A stretch of 64,000 nucleotides of DNA from contig JAIESX010000012.1 in the NCBI GenBank assembly GCA_019745555.1, positions 1 through 64,000 of the forward strand, written 5' to 3'. Positions 25,037 to 33,895 of the stretch are shown in pieces. Under the pieces are notes generated by a model. That model did not search any database. It had not been told where the DNA came from and worked only from the letters and a program-made list of their open reading frames with translations. A program made the position numbers and the translations under genes. Each line of letters starts with the position of its first letter. Within the stretch, counting starts at the first letter, position 1. This stretch comes from Burkholderiaceae bacterium. Lineage in GTDB: Bacteria; Pseudomonadota; Gammaproteobacteria; Burkholderiales; Burkholderiaceae_C.

Positions 25037-26152
25037 ATGCCGGGGAAGCTGATCGCTGTACTTTCCCGCTGGCTTCTGGGTTCGAGCCCAGGCCGGCGTG
25101 AACGTGTCATCCTGACGCTGCTGACCATGGCGGGCTACGTGACGTTCGCGCTGCTGCAGGAGGCGGAAGTTCGTCTGGGTTACATCGATCCGCGCGAGTC
25201 CAACTGGCTGACGGCTTACAACCTCAGCGGCTCGATCCTCTTCTACCTGATGGTGCGCACGGGCTGGAGCGAGCGCCTGTCCCCCTCGGAGCCCTCCATG
25301 ACCTTTGTACAGACCGTCCACGGTGTCGTGGCGATCGTCGGCTCCTATGCCATCACCGGTCCGGCGCGGGGCGCGGTGCTGGCCATCCTGGTGCTCGTGC
25401 TGGCGTATGGCATGTTCAGCCTGACCGTCCAGCAGGCGCGCGGGCTGGCCGTTTTTGCCCTGTTTGCCCTGGTCGCCGTGATGGTGTGGAAGCACCGGAC
25501 GCAGCCGCAACGCTATCCGGGGGGGGTCGAAGCCGTGCACCTGGCGTTCGCCGTCGTCGTGCTGGCAGGTGTCTCGGTGCTGTCGATGCGCATGGGCTTG
25601 CTGCGCCGCCGGCTGCGGGAACAGAAGCAGGCGCTGGCGCAGTCGCTGGAGCAGATCCGATTGCTGGCCACGCAGGATGAGCTGACTGGCCTGACCAACC
25701 GCCGGCACATGGTCGAACTGATGCAGGACGAGCAGTCGCGCCAGCAGCGCTCCGGATCGACGATGAGCCTGGTGCTGCTGGATCTCGACCATTTCAAGCG
25801 CGTCAATGACGATTACGGGCACAAGGCCGGCGACACCGTCCTGCGCGCCTTCGCCGACAGCGTGCGGCTCAGTTTGCGCAGCTCGGATGTCCTGGCTCGC
25901 TGGGGCGGCGAGGAATTCCTGCTGCTGCTGCCCGCCACCGGCCCGACCGAAGCGCTGCAATGCGTGGAGCGCATGCGCGAAGGCCTGGCCCGGGTGTCGC
26001 TGGCCGATATTGCGCCCGACCTGACGCTGACGTTTTCCGCCGGGCTGGTCGCCTTCGAGTCCGGGCAGCCGATCGACACCGTGATCGAGCGCGCCGATCA
26101 GGCGCTGTACCGCGCCAAGCAGGCCGGGCGCAACCGCACCGTCATGGCCTGA
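25037..26152 (+). CDS. membrane diguanylate cyclase (GGDEF)
   Basis: A 371-residue protein with about six N-terminal transmembrane helices (residues 20-185), a short coiled coil and a GGDEF domain (about 210-370). The active site WGGEEF is intact, and RSSD five residues upstream is the c-di-GMP inhibitory site. It should make c-di-GMP at the inner membrane with product feedback. The start is taken at MPGKLIAVLSRW; the upstream ATG at 24944 would add an unlikely 31-residue Gly/Arg-rich stretch. The stop is 21 bases before the LysR gene, so they may be cotranscribed. Confidence 0.88.
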   Translation: MPGKLIAVLSRWLLGSSPGRRERVILTLLTMAGYVTFALLQEAEVRLGYIDPRESNWLTAYNLSGSILFYLMVRTGWSERLSPSEPSMTFVQTVHGVVAIVGSYAITGPARGAVLAILVLVLAYGMFSLTVQQARGLAVFALFALVAVMVWKHRTQPQRYPGGVEAVHLAFAVVVLAGVSVLSMRMGLLRRRLREQKQALAQSLEQIRLLATQDELTGLTNRRHMVELMQDEQSRQQRSGSTMSLVLLDLDHFKRVNDDYGHKAGDTVLRAFADSVRLSLRSSDVLARWGGEEFLLLLPATGPTEALQCVERMREGLARVSLADIAPDLTLTFSAGLVAFESGQPIDTVIERADQALYRAKQAGRNRTVMA

Positions 26153-26173
26153 GGCCTGCGCATAATCGCCGCC

Positions 26174-27103
26174 ATGGAGACCAAGTGGCTTGAGGATTTC
26201 GTGAGTCTGGCCGAAACGCGCAGCTTCAGCCGCTCGGCCCAGCTGCGCCACGTCACGCAACCGGCCTTCTCGCGCCGCATCCAGTCGCTCGAGGCCTGGG
26301 CCGGCACCGATCTGGTGGATCGCAGCGCCTACCCGACGCGCCTCACCCCCGCCGGCGAAACGCTCTATGGCCAGGCCCTGGAACTGCTCGAGGGCCTGCA
26401 GCACACCCGGGCCATGCTGCGCAGCCACACGGCAGCTGGCGAGGACGTGATCGAGTTCGCCGTGCCCCATACCCTGGCCTTCACCTTTTTTCCCGCCTGG
26501 GTCTCGGCCTTGCGCGAGAAGTTCGGGCCGTTCAAGAGCCGGCTGATCGCGCTCAACGTGCACGACGCGGTAGTCCGCCTGACCGAGGGCAGCTGCGATC
26601 TGCTGCTGGCCTACCACCATGCTGCCCATCCTTTCCCGCTCGATGCCGAGCGCTACGAGATGGTGAGCCTGGGGCAGGAGAGCATCGCGCCCTATTGCCG
26701 GCCCGACGCGCAAGGGCAGCCGCTCTTCGCCCTGCCCGGGCGACCGGACCAGCCCCTGCCTTATCTGGGCTATGCGCCAGGGGCCTACCTGGGGCAGGTG
26801 GTCGATTTCATGCTCAAGCAGGCGGGGACGCCCATGCACCTGGACCGGGTCTACGAAACCGATATGGCCGAAGGCCTCAAGGCCATGGCCATCGAGGGGC
26901 ATGGCCTGGCCTTCCTGCCGCACAGCGCGGTGCGGCAGGAGCTGCGCGCCGGGCGTCTGGTCGTTGCTGCGCCGGCGTCGCTGGCCGGGCTGCAGATCAC
27001 CATGGACATGCGTCTGTACCGGCAGAAACCGCAGGGCCGGCAGCAGCCCAAGCGTACCGCCCAGGCCTTGTGGAGCTTTCTGGCCGGGTCGGCATCAGGG
27101 TAG
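26174..27103 (+). CDS. LysR-family regulator, HypT-like
   Basis: A 309-residue LysR regulator. The N-terminal winged helix reads METKWLEDFVSLAETRSFSR followed by RHVTQPAFSRRIQSLE, very close to the HypT/QseD group, whose E. coli member senses hypochlorite by Met oxidation. The C-terminal co-inducer domain is complete. It lies just upstream of gltIJKL on the same strand but with a separate promoter between, so control of glt is possible but unproven. HypT-type sensing is inferred from the N-terminus only. Confidence 0.82.
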   Translation: METKWLEDFVSLAETRSFSRSAQLRHVTQPAFSRRIQSLEAWAGTDLVDRSAYPTRLTPAGETLYGQALELLEGLQHTRAMLRSHTAAGEDVIEFAVPHTLAFTFFPAWVSALREKFGPFKSRLIALNVHDAVVRLTEGSCDLLLAYHHAAHPFPLDAERYEMVSLGQESIAPYCRPDAQGQPLFALPGRPDQPLPYLGYAPGAYLGQVVDFMLKQAGTPMHLDRVYETDMAEGLKAMAIEGHGLAFLPHSAVRQELRAGRLVVAAPASLAGLQITMDMRLYRQKPQGRQQPKRTAQALWSFLAGSASG

Positions 27104-27110
27104 CCCTGTC

Positions 27111-27140
27111 TTGCCAAAGCGACGCCCGGCGTTCTTTAAT
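27111..27140 (+). promoter_or_regulatory. sigma70-like promoter of gltI
   Basis: TTGCCA (5 of 6 to TTGACA) and TTTAAT (5 of 6 to TATAAT) are separated by 18 bases. The predicted start, near 27147, leaves a leader of about 70 bases before gltI. Confidence 0.6.
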
Positions 27141-27149
27141 GTCCCTACA

Positions 27150-27165
27150 GTGCCGGTCCCGGCAC
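27150..27165. promoter_or_regulatory. palindrome at the gltI transcription start
   Basis: GTGCCGG-TC-CCGGCAC is a perfect 7-bp inverted repeat with a 2-base centre. It lies at or just after the predicted start point, a good position for a repressor site. Confidence 0.4.
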
Positions 27166-27219
27166 AGGTTTTGCTGGATACTCGCGGTCTGTCTTTCATC
27201 CATACACAAGGAGCAACGC

Positions 27220-28107
27220 ATGAAGAAGCATCTGCTGGCCCTCGCGCTCACCGCCCTCGCCGTGGGCGCCCAGGCCGATACCCTGGCCAAGGTCAAGGCC
27301 TCGGGCAGCATCACCATGGGTGTGCGTGATTCGTCCGGTGCCCTGTCCTACACCCTGGGCGACGGCAAGTACGCAGGCTTCCATGTGGAACTCTGCCAGC
27401 GCATCATCGCCAATGTGGAGAAGGCCGTGGGCAGGAAGCTGGACGTGAAGTACCAGTCGGTGACCTCGCAGAACCGCATCCCGCTGACGCAGAACGGTAC
27501 CGTGGACATCGAGTGCGGCTCCACCACCAACAACGCCACGCGTCAGAAAGACGTGGCTTTCGCCGTGACCACCTACGTCGAGGAAGTGCGCATCGCCGTC
27601 AAGGCCAACTCGGGCATCACCTCGATCTCCCAGCTCAATGGCAAGAACGTGGCCACCACCACCGGCACCACCTCGGTGCAGACCCTGCGCCGCAACGAGC
27701 GCGCCCAGGGCATCAATTTCAACGAGATCTACGGCAAGGACCACGCCGACAGCTTCCTGCTGCTCGAATCGGGCCGCGCCGATGCCTTCGTGATGGACGG
27801 CTCCATCCTGGCCGGCAACATCGCCAACGCCAAGAACCCGGCCGACTTCAAGATCGTCGGCGAAGTGCTGTCCGTCGAGCCCATCGCCATCATGCTGCGC
27901 AAGGACGACCCGGCCTTCAAGAAGGTGGCCGACGACACGCTGATGGACCTGATGAAGTCCGGCGAGCTGGCCAAGATCTACGACAAGTGGTTCCTGCAGC
28001 CCATCCCGCCCAAGAACGTGAAGGTGGGCCTGGCCCTGAGCGACAGCACCAAGGCGGCCTGGGCCGCCCCGAACGACAAGCCCATGGAAGACTACGCCAG
28101 GAAATAA
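27220..28107 (+). CDS. gltI: glutamate/aspartate ABC transporter, periplasmic binding protein
   Basis: A 295-residue periplasmic receptor with a Sec signal peptide (MKKHLLALALTALAVGAQA, cleavage before DTLAK). The body is a family 3 solute-binding protein with CGSTTNNATRQKDVAFAVTTY and ESGRADAFVMDGSILAGN, both typical of GltI/BztA-like receptors for acidic amino acids. AAGGAG precedes the ATG. The ORF-track start inside the LysR gene is rejected. A strong terminator after it should make this gene more abundant than the permease genes, as usual for binding proteins. Confidence 0.93.
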   Translation: MKKHLLALALTALAVGAQADTLAKVKASGSITMGVRDSSGALSYTLGDGKYAGFHVELCQRIIANVEKAVGRKLDVKYQSVTSQNRIPLTQNGTVDIECGSTTNNATRQKDVAFAVTTYVEEVRIAVKANSGITSISQLNGKNVATTTGTTSVQTLRRNERAQGINFNEIYGKDHADSFLLLESGRADAFVMDGSILAGNIANAKNPADFKIVGEVLSVEPIAIMLRKDDPAFKKVADDTLMDLMKSGELAKIYDKWFLQPIPPKNVKVGLALSDSTKAAWAAPNDKPMEDYARK

Positions 28108-28132
28108 GGCGGTATCCGCCATGTCGGCAACG

Positions 28133-28165
28133 CCCCGCTCCGGTTCACACCCGGGCGGGGTTTTT
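28133..28165 (+). terminator. intercistronic terminator between gltI and gltJ
   Basis: CCCCGC-T-CCGG pairs with CCGG-GCGGGG around a 7-base loop and is followed by TTTTT. It is a strong intrinsic terminator inside an operon, most likely giving high gltI and lower gltJKL expression by partial readthrough. Confidence 0.85.
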
Positions 28166-28200
28166 GCTTGCTGTGACGGGCAGATCGACGGAGACGACAC

Positions 28201-28923
28201 ATGAACTGGGACTGGCAGGTCTTCCTCAACGACGACGGCAGCGGCCGCACCTACCTCGAATGGATGATCGACGCCTGGGGCTGGACGCTCGCGGTGGCAG
28301 GCTGCTCCTGGGTGGTGGCCCTGCTGGTGGGCGCCCTCATGGGCACGCTGCGCACTTTGCCCGGCAGCCCCTGGCTGGTGCGCCTGGCCACGGCCTGGGT
28401 AGAGCTGTTCCGCAACATCCCGTTGCTGGTGCAGATCTTCCTCTGGTACTTCGTGGTGCCCAAGATCTTTCCGGTCTTCCAGCAGGTGCCGGGCTTTGTG
28501 CTCGTGGTCTTCGGCCTGGGTTTCTTCACCTCGGCGCGTATTGCCGAGCAGGTGCGCGCGGGTATCCAGGCCCTGCCGCGCGGGCAGCGCTATGCGGCCC
28601 TGGCCATGGGCTTCACCCAGGCCCAGGCCTACCGCTACGTGATCCTGCCCATGGCGTTCCGCATCATCCTGCCGCCACTGACCAGCGAGTCGATGAACCT
28701 GCTGAAAAACTCGGCTGCGGCCTTTGCCGTGTCGATTGCAGAGCTCACCATGTTCGCCATGCAGGCGCAGGAGGAAACCTCGCGCGGCATCGAGATCTAC
28801 CTGGCCGTGACCGGCCTGTACATGCTGTCGGCCTTCGCGGTCAACCGCATCTTCGCCTTCGTCGAGAAGAAGGTGCAGGTACCGGGCTTCATCGTCGCTG
28901 GTGGCACCGGGGGAGGGCATTGA
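28201..28923 (+). CDS. gltJ: glutamate/aspartate ABC transporter permease GltJ
   Basis: A 240-residue inner-membrane permease of the His/Glu type (TIGR01726-like). It has about five transmembrane helices, an early FRNIPLLVQIFLWYF segment, and the cytoplasmic loop contacting the ATPase (EQVRAGIQALPRGQRYAALA). It pairs with GltK. GGAGACGACAC precedes the ATG. The next gene begins two bases after the stop. Confidence 0.93.
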   Translation: MNWDWQVFLNDDGSGRTYLEWMIDAWGWTLAVAGCSWVVALLVGALMGTLRTLPGSPWLVRLATAWVELFRNIPLLVQIFLWYFVVPKIFPVFQQVPGFVLVVFGLGFFTSARIAEQVRAGIQALPRGQRYAALAMGFTQAQAYRYVILPMAFRIILPPLTSESMNLLKNSAAAFAVSIAELTMFAMQAQEETSRGIEIYLAVTGLYMLSAFAVNRIFAFVEKKVQVPGFIVAGGTGGGH

Positions 28924-28924
28924 G

Positions 28925-29593
28925 ATGCTGAACCTCGACCTGACCTTTCTCAGCTGGGACATCATCAGCAAGTTCGTGCTCGGTGGCCTGTGGTTCAGCA
29001 TCAAGCTCACGCTGATCGCCACGGCCGGCGGCATCTTCTTCGGCACCCTGCTGGCGCTCATGCGCCTGTCGGGGCGCAAGTGGCTCGATGTCCCTGCGGC
29101 CATCTACGTCAACGGCATGCGTTCCATCCCGCTGGTGATGGTGATCCTCTGGTTCTTCCTGCTGATCCCCTTCATCATCGGCAAGCCCATCGGTGCCGAG
29201 GTCTCGGCCATCATCACCTTCATCGCCTTCGAGGCGGCCTACTTCAGCGAGATCATGCGCGCGGGCATCCAGTCCATCCCGCGCGGCCAGGTCTTTGCGG
29301 GCCAGGCCCTGGGGATGAGCTATGCGCAGAACATGCGTCTGGTGGTGCTGCCCCAGGCCTTCCGCAACATGCTGCCGGTGCTGCTGACGCAGACCATCAT
29401 CCTGTTCCAGGACACCTCGCTGGTCTACGCCATCGGCGCCTATGACCTGCTCAAGGGTTTCACCAACGCCGGCAAGATTTATGGCCGGCCCGAGGAGGCC
29501 TATCTGCTGGCCGCCGTCGTGTATTTTGTGATCTGTTTTGCCCTGTCCTGGAGCGTCAAGCGCCTGCAGGCCAAGATCGCCATCGTTCGCTGA
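28925..29593 (+). CDS. gltK: glutamate/aspartate ABC transporter permease GltK
   Basis: A 222-residue second permease subunit. NGMRSIPLVMVILWFFLLIP and the ATPase-contact loop EIMRAGIQSIPRGQVFAGQA identify it, as does AIGAYDLL near the C-terminus. The ORF-track start at 28901 overlaps gltJ; ATG 28925 gives the usual MLNLDLTFLSWD start. GltK and GltJ form the membrane heterodimer. Confidence 0.92.
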   Translation: MLNLDLTFLSWDIISKFVLGGLWFSIKLTLIATAGGIFFGTLLALMRLSGRKWLDVPAAIYVNGMRSIPLVMVILWFFLLIPFIIGKPIGAEVSAIITFIAFEAAYFSEIMRAGIQSIPRGQVFAGQALGMSYAQNMRLVVLPQAFRNMLPVLLTQTIILFQDTSLVYAIGAYDLLKGFTNAGKIYGRPEEAYLLAAVVYFVICFALSWSVKRLQAKIAIVR

Positions 29594-29607
29594 GTGCGGA
29601 GTAGACC

Positions 29608-30345
<738 letters not shown>

Positions 30346-30356
30346 GCGCCCTGGCC

Positions 30357-30362
30357 TACAAT
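30357..30362 (+). promoter_or_regulatory. possible -10 element of rnk
   Basis: TACAAT matches the -10 consensus at 5 of 6 positions; only a weak CTGCAG stands at the -35 position. It would give rnk a leader of about 200 bases. Confidence 0.35.
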
Positions 30363-30400
30363 CCGCTCATGCTTCACCTCGCCCGCATGTCCTCCCTGCC

Positions 30401-30462
30401 CGCCTGCTCCCTGCAGGCGCCGCATGCGTGTGCCTGGACGCCCTGCCTGCTGCCGCAGGCAG
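30401..30462 (+). other. two tandem hairpins in the rnk leader
   Basis: Two similar stem-loops lie 23 bases apart: CGCCTGC/GCAGGCG (30401-30419, 5-base loop) and CTGCCTGC/GCAGGCAG (30443-30462, 4-base loop). Both arms share the GCCTGC core, so alternative pairing between them is possible. The rest of the 226-base gap between gltL and rnk shows no gene. Confidence 0.45.
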
Positions 30463-30571
30463 AGTCCTGAGCCCGGCGATCCACCTCTTCCCCCTTTTCG
30501 CGCCGACACTGGATCACCGGGCCGCCCCAGGCGCCAGCCCGGACGGTCCGGGCTCCTTCCGGAGCATTTCC

Positions 30572-30973
30572 ATGTCTCATTCCGATACGGCCCGCCTGAT
30601 GAGCGAGCTGGACCATGCCCGCATCCTTCGCCTGCTGCCGCAGCGGGGTGTGCCTGAATCCCTGAGCGAGTTGCTGCAGGGCGCCGAACTGATGGATCCG
30701 CGTGAGCTGCCGCCCCAGGTGGTCACCATGCACAGCCACCTGCTGGTCGAGGACCCGCTCAGTGGCACCCGCCAGGAGCTGACCCTGAGCTATCCCGTCG
30801 ATGCTGATCCGGCCCAGGGCCGGGTCTCCGTGCTCTCGCCGGTGGGGACCAGCCTGCTGGGCCTAGAAGAGGGCGAAACGGCCGAATGGCTGACGCCCGA
30901 CGGTCGCCGCCATGCGCTGCGCCTGGTGCGCATCCTCTACCAGCCCGAGGCCAGCGGCGACTACCTGCGCTGA
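30572..30973 (+). CDS. rnk: Rnk-type regulator of nucleoside diphosphate kinase
   Basis: A 133-residue cytoplasmic protein with an N-terminal helical part (MSHSDTARLMSELDHARI) and a C-terminal GreA/GreB FKBP-like domain (GRVSVLSPVGTSLLGLEEGE). Rnk proteins bind RNA polymerase near the secondary channel or affect NDP kinase levels. The ORF track starts 100 codons earlier in a Ser/Arg/Pro-rich stretch; ATG 30572 with GGAG upstream is preferred. Confidence 0.85.
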   Translation: MSHSDTARLMSELDHARILRLLPQRGVPESLSELLQGAELMDPRELPPQVVTMHSHLLVEDPLSGTRQELTLSYPVDADPAQGRVSVLSPVGTSLLGLEEGETAEWLTPDGRRHALRLVRILYQPEASGDYLR

Positions 30974-31009
30974 CGACCGGTCGGCGGAGCGGGGTGCGAC
31001 AATCACGCC

Positions 31010-32038
31010 ATGGACACGCTGACCCTCACCCGCCCCGACGACTGGCATCTGCACGTACGCGACGGCGCCGCCCTGGCCGCCGTGGTGCCGCACACGGCGC
31101 GCCAGTTTGGCCGCGCCATCATCATGCCCAACCTCAAGCCGCCGGTGACCACGGCCACCGAGGCCGCGCACTACCGCGCCCGCATCCGCGCTGCAGTGCC
31201 TGCGGGCGTCGACTTCGAGCCGCTGATGACGCTCTACCTCACCGACAACCTGCCGCCCGAGGAGATCGAGCGCGCCAGGGCCATCGGCGTGGTGGCCTGC
31301 AAGCTCTACCCGGCTGGCGCCACGACCAACAGCGATGCCGGCGTGACCGACATCCGCAAGACCTACAAGACACTCGAAGCCATGCAGCGCGAGGGCCTGC
31401 TGCTGCTGGTGCATGGTGAAGTCACCAGCCCGGAGATCGATCTCTTCGACCGCGAGGCGGTCTTCATCGAGAAGCAGCTGCAGCCCCTGCGCCGCGATTT
31501 CCCCGAGCTCAAGATCGTCTTCGAGCACATCACCACGAAGGAAGCAGCGCAGTACGTGATGGAGAGCGACAAGTACACCGGCGCCACCATCACCGCCCAC
31601 CACCTGCTCTACAACCGCAACGCCATCTTCACGGGTGGCATCCGCCCGCACTACTACTGCCTGCCCGTGCTCAAGCGTGAAACGCACCGTCAGGCGCTGG
31701 TGGCTGCAGCCACCAGCGGCAGTCCGAAGTTCTTCCTCGGTACCGACAGCGCGCCACATCCGGCGCATCTGAAGGAGCACGCCACGGGCTGTGCCGGCTG
31801 CTACACGGCGCACGCGGCCATCGAGATGTACGCCGAGGCTTTTGACGCGGTGGGTGCGCTGGACAAGCTGGAAGGCTTTGCCAGCTTCCATGGCGCCGAC
31901 TTCTACGGCCTGCCGCGCAACCGCGGGACCATCACGCTGCGACGCGAGAGCTGGACGCCGCCCGAGAGCTTTGCCTTCGGCGAAGCCGAGCTCAAGCCGC
32001 TGCGCTCGGGCGAGGCCCTGCCGTGGCGCATGGTCTAG
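31010..32038 (+). CDS. pyrC: dihydroorotase
   Basis: Zinc amidohydrolase of pyrimidine synthesis, converting carbamoyl-aspartate to dihydroorotate. The 342-residue length is the class II form. [10 protein letters not shown] carries the first metal His pair, [16 protein letters not shown] the carboxylated Lys, LLVHGEV and FEHITT further His ligands, and GTDSAPH the metal Asp. It overlaps the DUF3025 gene by 16 bases. Confidence 0.96.
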   Translation: MDTLTLTRPDDWHLHVRDGAALAAVVPHTARQFGRAIIMPNLKPPVTTATEAAHYRARIRAAVPAGVDFEPLMTLYLTDNLPPEEIERARAIGVVACKLYPAGATTNSDAGVTDIRKTYKTLEAMQREGLLLLVHGEVTSPEIDLFDREAVFIEKQLQPLRRDFPELKIVFEHITTKEAAQYVMESDKYTGATITAHHLLYNRNAIFTGGIRPHYYCLPVLKRETHRQALVAAATSGSPKFFLGTDSAPHPAHLKEHATGCAGCYTAHAAIEMYAEAFDAVGALDKLEGFASFHGADFYGLPRNRGTITLRRESWTPPESFAFGEAELKPLRSGEALPWRMV

Positions 32039-32775
32039 AGCACATCGACTGGGCCGCACCCTGGCTGGCGCCTTATCGCACCGTTGGCGAACCGCTCGCG
32101 CAGGCTGTCTGTGACGGCGGCAGCAATGCCAGGGTGCTTGATGCGGCGGGCGGCCCGGTCCGGTTCGTGCACCAGGAGATGCTGCCAGCCGGACAGGCTT
32201 ACGAGCACTTCATCTTCGAGAGCGGGCAGGTGCCCACGCGCGAAGGCCTGCACGACTTCTTCAACGGCCTGGTCTGGCTGCATTTCCCTCAGACCAAGCG
32301 CCGGCTCAATGCGCTGCAGGCGGCCGCCATCGCGGCCGACGGGATCGGGCCGGTGCGCGGACCGCTGCGCGACGCCCTGACTCTGTTCGACGAAAACGCC
32401 GCCTTGCTGCAGGTGCCGGACGTGCTCTGGGAGGCGCTCTGCGCGCGCGACTGGCGCCGCCTGTTCGTCGAGCACCGTCCACTCTGGCGGCTCGCCCGCG
32501 TGACGCTATTTGGTCACGCCTTGATCGAAAAGCTCGTGCAGCCGCGCAAGGACATCACCGCCCATGTCTATCGCGTGCCGCTGGACGTGCCACCCGAATC
32601 GCTCGACACCTGGCTGGCGGGTGATCTGGCGCCCGGGCGGCTGGCGGACAAGCCCTTCCAGCCCCTGCCCGTGCTGGGCGTGCCCGGCTGGTGGCCGGTC
32701 AACGAAGCGCCGGCTTTCTATCAGGATGCGCAGGTTTTCCGCCCGCGCCGCACCCCCGCTGCCGAACGAAAATAG
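32023..32775 (+). CDS. DUF3025 domain-containing protein
   Basis: A 250-residue protein of unknown function covered by the DUF3025 family. It has [20 protein letters not shown] and [17 protein letters not shown], conserved Trp/His-rich segments, and [20 protein letters not shown] near the C-terminus. No signal peptide or membrane segment is seen. It starts inside the 3' end of pyrC, so it is translationally coupled, but no link to pyrimidine synthesis is known to me. Confidence 0.8.
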   Translation: MAHGLEHIDWAAPWLAPYRTVGEPLAQAVCDGGSNARVLDAAGGPVRFVHQEMLPAGQAYEHFIFESGQVPTREGLHDFFNGLVWLHFPQTKRRLNALQAAAIAADGIGPVRGPLRDALTLFDENAALLQVPDVLWEALCARDWRRLFVEHRPLWRLARVTLFGHALIEKLVQPRKDITAHVYRVPLDVPPESLDTWLAGDLAPGRLADKPFQPLPVLGVPGWWPVNEAPAFYQDAQVFRPRRTPAAERK

Positions 32776-32888
32776 GCATTTCGCTACACCCGGCAGTGGG
32801 AATGCACCGCTGCGCTTGATTTCGGCCTTTTCACCCTTACCATTCGCGCCATCGGTCCCACTGTGTCGGACTGTTCCTGAAGGAAACC

Positions 32889-33764
32889 ATGAAACGCATC
32901 ATCCTGTTCGTCCTGACCAACCTAGCTGTGGTGGTCGTGCTGGGCATTGTGGCCAGCCTGCTGGGCGTCAACCGCTTCCTCACCGCCAACGGCCTGAACC
33001 TGGGCGCCTTGCTGGGCTTTGCGCTCATCATGGGCTTTGGAGGCGCCATCATCTCGCTGCTGATCAGCAAGCCCGTGGCCAAGTGGAGCGCGGGTGTGCA
33101 GATCATCGAGCAGCCGCAGACGCCGGATGAGGCCTGGATCGTCAACACCGTGCGCAAGTTCGCCGATCAGGCCGGCATCGGCATGCCCGAGGTCGGCATC
33201 TTCGAAGGCGACCCCAATGCCTTTGCCACCGGTGCTTTCAAGAACTCGGCCCTGGTGGCCGTGTCCACGGGCCTGCTGCGCAACATGACGCGCGAAGAGG
33301 TCGAGGCGGTGATCGGTCACGAGGTGGCGCACATCGCCAACGGTGACATGGTCACCATGACGCTGATCCAGGGCGTGATGAACACTTTCGTGGTCTTCAT
33401 CAGCCGCGTGGTGGGCTACGCCGTGGACAGCTTCCTGCGTAAGGGCGACTCGGAGAACTCCGGCCCGGGCATCGGCTACTTTGTCACCACCATCGTGATG
33501 GACATCGTGCTGGGTTTCCTGGCTGCCATCATCGTGGCCTGGTTCTCGCGTCAGCGCGAATTCCGTGCCGACGCGGGCGCTGCCCAGCTCATGGGCCGTC
33601 GCCAGCCCATGATCAACGCCCTCGCGCGCCTGGGGGGGCTGCACACGGCCGAACTGCCCAAGAGCATGGCGGCCATGGGCATCGCCGGTGGCATCGGCAA
33701 GCTGTTCTCGACGCACCCGCCGATCGAAGAGCGCATCGCCGCGCTGCAGAACATGCAGGGCTGA
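32889..33764 (+). CDS. htpX: membrane zinc protease HtpX
   Basis: A 291-residue M48B protease of the inner membrane that degrades misfolded membrane proteins. There are two N-terminal transmembrane helices (residues 4-25 and 35-55), the zinc motif HEVAH with the downstream Glu region ([10 protein letters not shown]), and two further hydrophobic segments after it. CTGAAGGAAACC precedes the ATG. A heat-shock-type promoter was looked for upstream, with only a weak CTTGATT...CCCTTA match. Confidence 0.95.
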   Translation: MKRIILFVLTNLAVVVVLGIVASLLGVNRFLTANGLNLGALLGFALIMGFGGAIISLLISKPVAKWSAGVQIIEQPQTPDEAWIVNTVRKFADQAGIGMPEVGIFEGDPNAFATGAFKNSALVAVSTGLLRNMTREEVEAVIGHEVAHIANGDMVTMTLIQGVMNTFVVFISRVVGYAVDSFLRKGDSENSGPGIGYFVTTIVMDIVLGFLAAIIVAWFSRQREFRADAGAAQLMGRRQPMINALARLGGLHTAELPKSMAAMGIAGGIGKLFSTHPPIEERIAALQNMQG

Positions 33765-33782
33765 GCGCCGCGCTTTCTCTGC

Positions 33783-33816
33783 GGCCCCGCGGGCAAACCC
33801 TGCCCCGGGGCCTTTT
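33783..33816 (+). terminator. Rho-independent terminator after htpX
   Basis: GGCCCCG pairs with CGGGGCC, with extra pairing in the loop (GGG/CCC), followed by TTTTCTTT. It lies 18 bases after the htpX stop. Confidence 0.8.
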
Positions 33817-33895
33817 CTTTGGGCTTGCGCGGGGCAGGGCACACGCCCAAAATGGGTGCAGGCGTCGGCTCTGATCGGAGCCTGGCCCTGCCCTC

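Noticed and set aside
23102-26923. 1273-residue minus-strand ORF
   Set aside because: It lies antisense to the ABC exporter, diguanylate cyclase and LysR genes, all with clear motifs. Long antisense ORFs arise from strong GC3 bias; the translation is rich in His, Gln and Arg and shows no domain.
32815-32843. Possible heat-shock (sigma32) promoter before htpX
   Set aside because: CTTGATT then CCCTTACCAT after 12 bases matches the consensus only partly, and the -10 part is poor.
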